A stretch of 7,766 bases of DNA from Verrucomicrobiales bacterium (GCA_003452185.1 DMJJ01000134.1:1-7766), one strand, 5' to 3'; numbered from the stretch's first letter, positions 1 to 6,586 are shown. Made by a program: numbers and translations. The notes: generated from the sequence alone by a model not told the origin.

Positions 1-156
1 CCAGCCGCGGTAAGCCCTCCCCGCTGCCCCCGCCCCAGGGGTGCCAGCCATCTGACGCCGACGTTCCCCGGAACGGGGGGGGCCGCCCCTTCGCCCGCCC
101 CCTCCCTGACTTCCAGGCTGGGATTCCGTCGGGCGCGCGTGCTATGTACGCCCGCC
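1..156. other. GC-rich non-coding upstream region
   Basis: This is the left edge of the window, ahead of the oxidoreductase gene. The frame of that gene stays open to position 1, but the implied residues are a low-complexity run of Pro, Arg, Ala and Gly, so I read the stretch as non-coding. It contains a small inverted repeat around 63-78 (CGTTCC-CC-GGAACG, or CCCC-GGAA-CGGGG). No convincing promoter is visible. A TAA at 11-13 could be the end of a gene that starts outside the window, but too little is visible to support that. Confidence 0.5.
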
Positions 157-1236
157 ATGGACTTCAACCTCGACCCCGCGCTTCCCGCCCGCAGGAATCA
201 TCGCATCGGGATTCTCGGCAGCGGATTCATCATCACCGACTGCCACCTTCCCGCCTATCGCAACGGGGGCCTCAATCCGGTCGGGATCGCCTCGCGCAAC
301 CGGGCAAACGCCGAGAAGGCCGCCCTCCGACATTCCATCCCCAGGGTCTACGGCAGCCCGGCGGAGCTTCTGGAGGATCCCTCGGTTGAAATTCTCGACA
401 TCGCCGTCCCGCCCGACGCCCAGCTCGCCTTGATCCTCGCGGCGTGCGAGCGCCGGACGGTCAAGGGGATCCTTGCCCAGAAGCCCCTCGGGATGAACCT
501 GGCCGAGGCCCGCGAGGCGGTCCGGGCCTGCGAGGCCGCCGGGATCCGGCTCGCCGTGAACCAGAACATGCGCCATGACCCCTCGGTGCGGGCCGCGAAG
601 CAGCTTCTTCAGGCCGGCCGTCTGGGGGCCGCGGTCTTCGCCACCATCGACATGCGCGGCATCCCCCACTGGATGCCCTGGCAGGCGGGGCTCGGCTGGG
701 TGACCCTCCGGATCATGTCGATCCATCACCTCGACTGCTTTCGCTACTGGTTTGGTGACCCGGAATCGATCTACTGCAGCGTGAGGCCCGATCCCCGCAC
801 CCGTTTCCCGCACACCGACGGGATTTGCACCTACATCCTCGAGTATGCGGACGGCCTGCGGTGCGTCGGCATCGATGACACCTGGACCGGCCCGGCCCGC
901 GAGGGGTGCCCGGGGGACATCCGGATCGAGTGGCGCATCGAGGGTCTCGAGGGCCTCGCGATCGGGGACATCGGGTGGTGCAAGGACCCCTACACCAGCC
1001 CTTCCACCCTCCGCCACGCTTCCAAGGGGGACGCCACGTTCCAGACCCCCCGGTGGGATCGGCGATGGTTCCCGGACGCGTTCCTTGGGACAATGGCCGA
1101 CCTGCTCGCCGCCGTTGAGGCGGGAGCCGAGCCCTCCATCAGCGGCCGGGACAACCTTCGCACCATGGCCCTCGTCGACGCCGCCTACCGGAGCGTGGCC
1201 GAGGGTCGGAAGATCCGCCCGGAAGCGACGCCGTGA
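157..1236 (+). CDS. Gfo/Idh/MocA family NAD(P)-dependent oxidoreductase
   Basis: Probable cytoplasmic NAD(P)-dependent sugar or cyclitol dehydrogenase of the Gfo/Idh/MocA superfamily; the substrate cannot be told from sequence. The protein has 359 residues, within the family's usual 330-400. The N-terminal Rossmann fold begins near residue 16 (RIGILGSGF, with the glycine motif at about 19-23). The conserved EKP motif appears as QKP at residues 108-110, keeping the lysine that acts in catalysis and cofactor binding. QNMRHDP (135-142) matches the usual Q-x-x-R-x-x-P strand. HHLD at 190-193, followed by a hydrophobic helix and WFG, matches the family's HxxD catalytic-histidine motif, with Ser where Gly is common before it. 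The rest is the alpha/beta substrate-binding domain, rich in Trp and Asp. I chose the ATG at 157 over an in-frame GTG at 139 because it adds no non-homologous residues; neither has a clear ribosome binding site. A terminator follows at once, so the gene is probably monocistronic or last in its unit. Confidence 0.88.
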   Translation: MDFNLDPALPARRNHRIGILGSGFIITDCHLPAYRNGGLNPVGIASRNRANAEKAALRHSIPRVYGSPAELLEDPSVEILDIAVPPDAQLALILAACERRTVKGILAQKPLGMNLAEAREAVRACEAAGIRLAVNQNMRHDPSVRAAKQLLQAGRLGAAVFATIDMRGIPHWMPWQAGLGWVTLRIMSIHHLDCFRYWFGDPESIYCSVRPDPRTRFPHTDGICTYILEYADGLRCVGIDDTWTGPAREGCPGDIRIEWRIEGLEGLAIGDIGWCKDPYTSPSTLRHASKGDATFQTPRWDRRWFPDAFLGTMADLLAAVEAGAEPSISGRDNLRTMALVDAAYRSVAEGRKIRPEATP

Positions 1237-1237
1237 C

Positions 1238-1262
1238 AAAAGCGGCCCTCGGTCGTTTTTTT
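1238..1262 (+). terminator. Intrinsic terminator of the oxidoreductase gene
   Basis: Starting one base after the TGA stop, a 6-bp stem (1242-1247 with 1251-1256, including two G-U pairs) closes a CTC loop. It is flanked by AAAA on the left and a seven-T run at 1256-1262 on the right. The A and T runs can extend the stem to about 10 bp. Hairpin plus U-tract is the standard Rho-independent layout. Confidence 0.7.
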
Positions 1263-1578
1263 CCTCAAGATCCGGCCCCTGACGCACGATGTCACAGGTG
1301 GATGCAGCGGTGTTTTCCGCTGCCTCCTCACCCAACAGCGTCATGGAATCCGGGTCCCAGAATGAATTCGGTCAGTGGGTAGGCACGCTCGCACGCCGGG
1401 CGGCGGCCTTTCTCTGCATCGCCAGGATGCATGACCTGCAAGCGGAGAAGGCGCGACGAAACCTCCAGCGCGCGGCCAGCGCATGCGCGGGGGAGGGCGT
1501 CGGGCTCCCGGCTGAGCTCAGACCCCCAGCATCCAAGGCCGCCAGCGGCCTTGGGGGCGGGGTCGGGGCCTCCAGCTG
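1263..1578. other. Intergenic region before the sugar dehydratase
   Basis: Apart from the terminator, this 342-base gap holds a 7-bp perfect hairpin at 1304-1323 (GCAGCGG, loop TGTTTT, CCGCTGC) and a long GC-rich hairpin at 1521-1564, both described separately or in findings. A 96-codon open frame fills 1289-1579. The base composition looks less GC-biased than the flanking genes. I see no convincing -35/-10 pair for the downstream gene, although its promoter must lie here or inside the small ORF. Confidence 0.5.
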
Positions 1579-1579
1579 A
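1289..1579 (+). CDS. Doubtful small hypothetical protein, 96 residues
   Basis: This is an open frame from ATG to a TGA whose last base is the first base of the next gene's ATG (TGATG overlap), an arrangement often seen in translationally coupled pairs. I recognise no family. The middle (about residues 30-65) is Ala-, Arg- and Leu-rich and could form an amphipathic helix. The C-terminus is Gly/Ala/Ser-rich and is encoded by the hairpin at 1521-1564, which argues that the end is shaped by RNA or DNA structure rather than by protein. Its third codon positions look less G/C-rich than those of the real neighbours, and there is no Shine-Dalgarno site. It may equally be chance open frame in GC-rich intergenic DNA. 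Confidence 0.2.
   Translation: MSQVDAAVFSAASSPNSVMESGSQNEFGQWVGTLARRAAAFLCIARMHDLQAEKARRNLQRAASACAGEGVGLPAELRPPASKAASGLGGGVGASS
1521..1564 (+). promoter_or_regulatory. Strong hairpin just ahead of the dehydratase start
   Basis: A perfect 10-bp inverted repeat (CCAAGGCCGC at 1533-1542 and GCGGCCTTGG at 1545-1554, with CA between) sits inside a second 6-bp pair (GACCCC at 1521-1526 with GGGGTC at 1559-1564). The structure ends 14 bases before the ATG at 1579. It lacks a following T-run on the plus strand, so it is not a standard terminator. In the mRNA it would lie next to the ribosome-binding region, so a translational or attenuation role is possible. That role is inference. Confidence 0.45.
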
Positions 1580-3537
1580 TGTCCTCCCACCAGCGACAGT
1601 CGATTCGCATCGATCTGCCGGGCAGCTCGGTGGTGGTGAACTGGTCCCCGGCGTACCGGCTGCCGGCGGCCCTCATCACCTACACCTCCGGACTGCTGTT
1701 CAGCATCTGGCTCGCCTACGGCATCCGCTCCGACTTCGAGATCACCCAGTCACAGCTGGCTGCCTGCCTCAGGGCGGCCGCATGGATCATCCCCCTCAAG
1801 CTGCTGCTGCTCTCCTTCAGCGGGCAGTTCAGCGGGATCCTGGGCTACTTCAGCCTCCCCGACCTCAAGCGCATCACCCTCGCACTCGGTGCCGCCTCGC
1901 TCCTCATCGCCGCAGTCTGGACGGTCTCGGGCGGCAGGGCGGCCCCCTCGCAGGGCGTCATCGTGGCGGACTTCCTCTTCTCGCTGCTGGCCCTGAGCGG
2001 AACGCGCCTCGGGTTCCGCCGGCTCCGCGAGATGCAGCCCTCGCGCAACGGACGCAAGGGCGCGGCCGGCAGCTCGACGCGCATCGGGATCCTCGGAGCC
2101 GGCGACGCCGGGGCCTCCCTGGCCCTGGAACTCAGCCGCAGCGCCGCAGCCGACCTGGAGGTGGTGGCCTTCTTCGACGACGACCCGAGGAAATGGAAAT
2201 CCCAGGTCCACGGGATCCCGGTCCTCGGGGGCCCGGAGCTCCTCCTGGAGCCGGAGCGCAGGGCCCGCATCGAGCGGGTCATCATCGCGATGCCCAGCGC
2301 CCCGGCACGACGCATCCGGGAGATCGTTGAGATCCTCAACACGGCCCGCGTGAAGTACGAGACCGTTCCCTCCCTTGGCCAGCTGGCCACCGGCAGGGTC
2401 AAGGTGAGCCAGCTCCGGCCGGTCGAGATCCAGGACCTCCTGGGCCGCGATCCCGTGCAGCTCGACACGCACCACATCCAGGAGATGATCCAGGGGCGGG
2501 TGGTCCTGGTCACCGGGGCGGGCGGGAGCATCGGCAGCGAGCTCTGCCGGCAGATCGCCTCGTTTGGCGCCCAGCGCCTCATCCTCCTGGAACAATCCGA
2601 GGTCCAGATGTTCCAGATCGAGCAGGAGCTGATCGAGCTCGGGTACCAGGGAACCATCGTCCCGTTCGTGGCGGACATTCTCGATTTCGTCCGGATGGAC
2701 AGCATCTTCGCCGCCCAGCGCCCGGAGCTCGTGTTCCACGCCGCCGCCCACAAGCATGTCCCGATGATGGAGGGACACCCCGACGAGGCGATCAAGAACA
2801 ACGTCTTCGGCACCGCCCAGGTGGCCGAGCTGGCGGAGAAGCACGGGGCACGGCGGTTCGTGATGATCTCGACCGACAAGGCGATCAACCCGACCAACGT
2901 CATGGGGGCAACCAAGCGGATGGCCGAGATGTTTGTGCAGGCCCTCGCCTGGCAGCGCAACGGGAGCACGCGCTTCATGGCGGTGCGGTTCGGCAACGTC
3001 CTTGGCTCCTCCGGGAGCGTGATCCCCACGTTCAAGAACCAGATCGCCGCCGGGGGCCCGGTCAAGGTGACCCACCCCGAGGTGACCCGCTATTTCATGA
3101 CCATCCCGGAGGCCGTGGGGCTGGTGCTCCAAAGCGCCGCCCAGGGGGAGGGTGGGGAGATCTTTGTCCTCGACATGGGGAAGCCGGTGAAAATCGTCGA
3201 CCTCGCCCGGCAGCTGATCGAGCTCTCGGGCCTCCGGCCGGGGGAGGACATCGAGATCCAGTTCGTGGGGCTGCGGCCCGGGGAGAAGCTCTACGAGGAG
3301 CTGTGCCACGTGGGGGAGGCCTTCGCCCCGACGCACCACCCGAAGATCATGCGGTTCGTCGCCACGCCCCAGCCCCTGACAACCGTGCGGGAGTTCCTCC
3401 GGGAGATCCTGCCCAGGCTCCCGGTGGCCTCACCGGACGAGCTCAAGGCGCTGCTCCAGAAGTTCGTCCCCGAATATCGGCCCCAGTTCAGCGGGGAGAG
3501 CCCGGGAGGCGAGCCCACACTGCAGAGGGTCGCGTAG
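1579..3537 (+). CDS. Membrane nucleotide-sugar 4,6-dehydratase, CapD/WbpM/PglF family
   Basis: A 652-residue inner-membrane enzyme of the large FlaA1/CapD class, which normally converts UDP-GlcNAc to the 4-keto-6-deoxy sugar at the start of bacillosamine, QuiNAc or FucNAc-type pathways for polysaccharide or glycoprotein synthesis. Four hydrophobic segments lie near residues 28-48, 63-81, 98-116 and 125-142. A first Rossmann-like domain follows (GxGxxG at 173-178), then the catalytic extended SDR domain with TGAGGSIGS at 312-320. The active-site region is STDKAINPTNVMGATK, with Asp433, Lys434, Met442 and Lys446. Met replaces the SDR tyrosine, as is typical of the WbpM/PglF branch and unlike the short soluble PseB type. 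GLRPGEKLYEEL near the C-terminus is also family-typical. Length matches WbpM-like proteins (about 600-670). The ATG overlaps the stop of a doubtful small ORF; no good Shine-Dalgarno site is seen. No glycosyltransferase or aminotransferase partner is visible, so the final sugar is unknown. Confidence 0.93.
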   Translation: MSSHQRQSIRIDLPGSSVVVNWSPAYRLPAALITYTSGLLFSIWLAYGIRSDFEITQSQLAACLRAAAWIIPLKLLLLSFSGQFSGILGYFSLPDLKRITLALGAASLLIAAVWTVSGGRAAPSQGVIVADFLFSLLALSGTRLGFRRLREMQPSRNGRKGAAGSSTRIGILGAGDAGASLALELSRSAAADLEVVAFFDDDPRKWKSQVHGIPVLGGPELLLEPERRARIERVIIAMPSAPARRIREIVEILNTARVKYETVPSLGQLATGRVKVSQLRPVEIQDLLGRDPVQLDTHHIQEMIQGRVVLVTGAGGSIGSELCRQIASFGAQRLILLEQSEVQMFQIEQELIELGYQGTIVPFVADILDFVRMDSIFAAQRPELVFHAAAHKHVPMMEGHPDEAIKNNVFGTAQVAELAEKHGARRFVMISTDKAINPTNVMGATKRMAEMFVQALAWQRNGSTRFMAVRFGNVLGSSGSVIPTFKNQIAAGGPVKVTHPEVTRYFMTIPEAVGLVLQSAAQGEGGEIFVLDMGKPVKIVDLARQLIELSGLRPGEDIEIQFVGLRPGEKLYEELCHVGEAFAPTHHPKIMRFVATPQPLTTVREFLREILPRLPVASPDELKALLQKFVPEYRPQFSGESPGGEPTLQRVA

Positions 3538-3545
3538 AGCGACCC
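3527..3545. terminator. Hairpin across the dehydratase stop codon (possible 3' end)
   Basis: GGGTCGC (3527-3533) and GCGACCC (3539-3545) form a perfect 7-bp stem whose five-base loop contains the TAG stop (3535-3537). It lies in the 39-base gap between convergent genes and could mark 3' ends from either strand. No T-run follows on either side, so termination by this hairpin alone is uncertain. Confidence 0.35.
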
Positions 3546-3576
3546 GGCCGGCAGAGGGCCCCGGGATGGCGGACCT

Positions 3577-5022
3577 TCAATGCCCCGCCGCCGCCGCCGC
3601 CACCGTCTCAACCTTGCGACGGGTGTGGATATGGGTGCAGTGGCCGTAGAAGGCCTCCGCGGCCTCCATCAGCGACTCCGAAAGCGTGGGATGCGGGTGC
3701 ACCATCTCGGCGAGATCCTTCACCGTGGCCCCCATCTCGATGAGCGCCACCCCCTCGCTGATCATGTCGCCCGCATGCTCCCCGGTGATCCCCACCCCAA
3801 GGATCCGCTCCGTCTCGGGGTCGATGATGAGCTTTGTGACCCCCTCCGTGGCATCGCAGGTCAGGGCCCGACCCGACGCGGCCCAGGGGAACTTGGCGAT
3901 CTCGACAGCGCGGCCCTTGGCCTTCGCCTCCGCCTCGGTAAGCCCGCACCAGGCGATCTCCGGATGAGTGAACACCACGGCAGGGATCGTCACCTGGCTG
4001 AAGAGGCTCGACTCCCCGGCCAGATTCTCCACCGCGATGCGCGCCTCCTTCGAGGCCTTGTGGGCCAGGAGGACGCCCCCCGCGATGTCGCCGATCGCGT
4101 AGAGGCTGGGGTCGGTGGTCTGCATCCGGGAATCCACGGTGATGAAGCCCCGCTCGTCCCTCTGGACGAGGGTGTTCTCGAGGCCCAGGTCCTCGGCGTT
4201 GGGGACCCGCCCCACGCTCACCAGCACGCGGTCGTAGAGCTCCTCGCGGCGCTGGCCATCGCACTCGGTGACCACCTTGATCTGCTTTCCGGCCGTCGAC
4301 ATCGAGGCGACCTTGGCCTTGACCCGGAGCTCGGTGAAGTGCTTCTCGGCATAGCGGAGCACGGGGCGGACGAGGTCGGCATCCGCGCCGGCCAGAATCG
4401 AGTCGAGCGCCTCCACCACGGTGACCTTGCTCCCCAGGGAGCTGTACACCGTCCCCAGTTCCATCCCGATGTAGCCGCCGCCAATGACCAGCAGGCTGCC
4501 CGGGATCTCCGGGATATCGAGGGCCTCGGTCGAGGTCATGATCCGGGGGTTTCCAAGATCGAAGGCTCGCGGCAGCGCAGGCCGGGAGCCGACGGCGATG
4601 ATCGCCTTCTCGAAATTCACAAACGTCTGCCCTTCCGAGGTCTCAACCCGGAGGGTGTTCGAGCCCTCGAAGTGCCCGCGGGCATGCAGCACCTGGACGC
4701 CCCGCTTCTGGGCGAGGCCGGCGATCCCGCCGCTCAGCTTCGTGAGGATCGACTCCTTCCAGGCCCGCAGCTTGTCGAGCTGGATCGTCGGGGCCCCGAA
4801 GCTGATCCCCCGGCTCGCCGAGGCGGCGGCATCCTCCACCATCCGGGTGGCGTGGAGGAGGGCCTTGGAGGGGATGCACCCGCGGTTGAGGCAGACCCCG
4901 CCGAGCCGCTGCTCCTGCTCAATGAGCATCACCTTTTTCCCAAGGTCCGCGGCGTAGAATGCGGCCGCATACCCGCCAGGGCCTGCGCCCAGCACGACAA
5001 CTTCGGTTTTGATTGGATCCAT
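3577..5022 (-). CDS. lpdA: Dihydrolipoyl dehydrogenase (E3)
   Basis: E3 flavoprotein of 2-oxoacid dehydrogenase complexes. It reoxidises the dihydrolipoyl group of E2 and passes electrons through FAD to NAD+ in the cytoplasm. At 481 residues it has the usual length (about 460-480). The FAD-binding GAGPGG lies at residues 12-17. The redox disulfide is Cys44 and Cys49 in GGVCLNRGCIPSK. The NAD site is GGGYIG at 181-186, with an acidic Glu204 at the end of the second strand that favours NAD over NADP. The second FAD motif is YAIGD at 308-312. The dimer-interface catalytic pair His444 and Glu449 is in HPHPTLSE, matching the E. coli Lpd numbering. The C-terminus carries an unusual short tail with five Ala in a row, encoded by five identical GCG codons. 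The start lies 41 bases after the E2 gene on the same strand, so the two are probably one operon. No Shine-Dalgarno site is seen before the ATG. The gene converges on the sugar dehydratase. Confidence 0.96.
   Translation of the reverse strand: MDPIKTEVVVLGAGPGGYAAAFYAADLGKKVMLIEQEQRLGGVCLNRGCIPSKALLHATRMVEDAAASASRGISFGAPTIQLDKLRAWKESILTKLSGGIAGLAQKRGVQVLHARGHFEGSNTLRVETSEGQTFVNFEKAIIAVGSRPALPRAFDLGNPRIMTSTEALDIPEIPGSLLVIGGGYIGMELGTVYSSLGSKVTVVEALDSILAGADADLVRPVLRYAEKHFTELRVKAKVASMSTAGKQIKVVTECDGQRREELYDRVLVSVGRVPNAEDLGLENTLVQRDERGFITVDSRMQTTDPSLYAIGDIAGGVLLAHKASKEARIAVENLAGESSLFSQVTIPAVVFTHPEIAWCGLTEAEAKAKGRAVEIAKFPWAASGRALTCDATEGVTKLIIDPETERILGVGITGEHAGDMISEGVALIEMGATVKDLAEMVHPHPTLSESLMEAAEAFYGHCTHIHTRRKVETVAAAAAGH
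3585..3601. repeat. CCG trinucleotide run at the 3' end of lpdA
   Basis: Nearly six uninterrupted copies of CCG (17 bases). Read on the minus strand they give the GCG alanine codons of the E3 tail, so slippage here would add or remove alanines without a frameshift. It is probably of no functional weight. Confidence 0.6.
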
Positions 5023-5063
5023 ACTTGCGAATGAAAGGGGTTGATCGTTGGAGGCGGCGGGGC

Positions 5064-6380
5064 TCAGAGCTGCACGTCCGCGTCGGAAAACGACTCGATG
5101 GCCACAACCATGTCCGTCACAAACCGGGCCGCGCTCCCGCCGTCGATGAGTCGGTGGTCGTAGGAGAGTGCCAGGGGGAGGAGCGTTCGGGAAACGACCT
5201 GCTTCTCGCGGACCACGGGCTTCAGAACCCCCTTGCCCATGCCGAGGATGGCGACCTCCGGACGGTTCACGATCGGGGTGAAATGACCTCCTCCGATCCC
5301 GCCCTGGTTCGAGATGGTGAACGAGCCGCCCCTCAGGTCCTCCATCGTGACCTTCCGCTCGCGGGCCTTGTCGGCCAGGGACTGCAGGTCGAGGGAGAGC
5401 TGCAGGATGCTCTTGGACTGGGCATCGCGGATCACCGGCACCATCAGGCCGGCCTCGGTGTCGACCGCGATTCCAAGGTGGATGTACTGCTTGAGGACTA
5501 CCTCCTGCGTGGCGTCGTCGATGCTCGCGTTGAAGAGCGGGTGTTTCTCGAGGGTCCGCGCGACGGCTTTGAGCACAATCGACGTGACGGTGAGCCGGGC
5601 CCCCTTCTTCTCATAGGCCGCCGCATGCTTCTTGCGCAGCTCGAGCAGGCTCGTGATGTCGGCTTCCTCAAACTGGGTCACCTGGGGAATGTGCGTCCAG
5701 CTCTCCAGCATCCGCTGGCTGATCACCTTGCGAAGCGAGGTCATCGGCTTGCGGGTCACCGGCCCGAAGGCGGCGAAATCGATGGAGGGGGCGACGGCCG
5801 CGGGTGCGGGTGCCGGAGCTTGGGGCAGGGCCTTCGGCTGGAGGGCCAACCGCTGGAGCCGGGAGATGTAGGCCTTGAGGTCCTCCATCACGATCCGGCC
5901 GCCCCGCTCGCTTCCCTTGAGCTTCCGGAGGGGGATCCCAAGCAGCCGGCCGATGCGCCGCACTTCCGGGGAGGCGGGGATCGGGGTGCCGTCCTCCACC
6001 TCGGGCTCGGCGGGAAGGTCAAGCGGCCCCTCCTCCAGGGGCTCCACGGCCGCAGGCGCGGGCGCGGGCGCGGCGGAGGGCCGGGCAGCCCGGGCCGGTT
6101 TTTCCGAGGCCGGGGCGGGAGCAGGGGCCGACGGCGCCGCGGCGGACCCCACCGGGTCGAGCACCAGGATCACCCCGCCCACCGAAAGTTTTTCCCCCTC
6201 CTTGACCCGAAGGGCGGTCACCCGACCGTCGGCCGGCGAGGGGATCGGAGCCACCGCCTTGCCCGTCTCGAGTTCAATGAGGGCCTGGCCCTTCCGGATC
6301 GTCTCCCCCTCCTTCACGGAAAGGCTGACCACCACGCCGGAATCGGCACCTTCACCAAGATTGGGCAATCTGACATCCAT
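5064..6380 (-). CDS. aceF: Dihydrolipoamide acetyltransferase (E2) of pyruvate dehydrogenase
   Basis: Core acyltransferase of a 2-oxoacid dehydrogenase complex, transferring the acetyl group from lipoyl to CoA. The 438-residue protein has the full E2 layout: one lipoyl domain (about 1-76) with the lipoyl lysine at Lys41 in LETGKAVAP; an Ala/Pro-rich linker (about 79-118); a peripheral subunit-binding domain (about 134-172, SPEVRRIGRLLGIPLRKLKG) that docks E1 or E3; a second Ala/Pro linker (about 184-198); and the catalytic domain (about 205-438). The active site is SYDHRLIDGG with His409 and Asp413. FTPIVNRPEVAILG and the surrounding sequence resemble the acetyltransferase AceF more than succinyl or branched-chain E2s, which supports pyruvate as substrate; the alternatives are not excluded. 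The lipoyl motif has Gly where Asp is usual (ETDKA). E3 follows 41 bases downstream. No E1 gene is adjacent. The start is the ATG that opens the lipoyl domain; no Shine-Dalgarno site is visible. Confidence 0.94.
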   Translation of the reverse strand: MDVRLPNLGEGADSGVVVSLSVKEGETIRKGQALIELETGKAVAPIPSPADGRVTALRVKEGEKLSVGGVILVLDPVGSAAAPSAPAPAPASEKPARAARPSAAPAPAPAAVEPLEEGPLDLPAEPEVEDGTPIPASPEVRRIGRLLGIPLRKLKGSERGGRIVMEDLKAYISRLQRLALQPKALPQAPAPAPAAVAPSIDFAAFGPVTRKPMTSLRKVISQRMLESWTHIPQVTQFEEADITSLLELRKKHAAAYEKKGARLTVTSIVLKAVARTLEKHPLFNASIDDATQEVVLKQYIHLGIAVDTEAGLMVPVIRDAQSKSILQLSLDLQSLADKARERKVTMEDLRGGSFTISNQGGIGGGHFTPIVNRPEVAILGMGKGVLKPVVREKQVVSRTLLPLALSYDHRLIDGGSAARFVTDMVVAIESFSDADVQL

Positions 6381-6510
6381 ACAAGGCTAAGCGATATAAG
6401 AGGGGACAGGCGCACGGGTGGATCCGAACAGGCTCGGGGCCCCGGGGCGCGTCCCAAGTGGACGAACACACACCGGAACCGCCGGCACGGACCCCAAAAA
6501 AGGGTCAGAA

Positions 6511-6539
6511 CAGATAGAAGAACAACCCCCGGTTGGCAA
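6511..6539 (-). promoter_or_regulatory. Candidate sigma-70 promoter for aceF-lpdA
   Basis: Read on the minus strand, TTGCCA (6534-6539, five of six matches to TTGACA) is followed after exactly 17 bases by TATCTG (6511-6516, three of six to TATAAT). The local sequence is the least GC-rich part of the gap. The transcript would start near 6504 and carry a leader of about 120 bases. The -10 match is weak, so this remains a candidate. Confidence 0.3.
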
Positions 6540-6549
6540 TGCCTGTTTT

Positions 6550-6562
6550 TCCGGAATCCGGA
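6550..6562. promoter_or_regulatory. Dyad TCCGGAATCCGGA upstream of the aceF promoter
   Basis: Two copies of the self-complementary hexamer TCCGGA flank one central base, giving a perfect 13-base dyad and direct repeat at the same time. It lies about 10 bases upstream of the candidate -35 on the minus strand, where an activator or repressor dimer could bind. No specific regulator is identified. Confidence 0.3.
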
Positions 6563-6586
6563 GGTGGAAGGCCTCCCTACCGACTC

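Noticed and set aside
1..13. CCAGCCGCGGTAA resembles the conserved 530 loop of 16S rRNA
   Set aside because: Only about a dozen bases match; the following sequence does not continue as 16S rRNA, so the match is chance.
1..156. N-terminal extension of the oxidoreductase to the window edge
   Set aside because: The frame is open, but the residues are low-complexity and precede the normal start of the Rossmann domain.
142..1344. A 400-codon open frame on the minus strand opposite the oxidoreductase
   Set aside because: It is antisense to a clear Gfo/Idh/MocA gene. Its residues are low-complexity Gly, Pro, Ala, Asp and Arg, as expected from strong G/C third-position bias; no domain is recognisable.
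1431..2330. A 299-codon plus-strand frame overlapping the start of the dehydratase
   Set aside because: The Arg/Pro/Gly-rich translation overlaps the membrane and Rossmann segments of the real gene in another frame.
1750..3339. A 529-codon open frame on the minus strand opposite the sugar dehydratase
   Set aside because: It is the antisense shadow of a gene with unmistakable motifs; the composition is His-, Asp-, Gly- and Leu-rich without any motif.
3580..5034. A 484-codon open frame on the plus strand opposite lpdA
   Set aside because: It mirrors lpdA almost exactly and lacks any family signature, whereas lpdA has all E3 catalytic residues.
5875..6390. A 171-codon plus-strand frame opposite the E2 linker and lipoyl domain
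   Set aside because: Its Ala/Gly/Ser/Arg-rich sequence is the complement of the E2 Ala/Pro linkers; no motif of its own.
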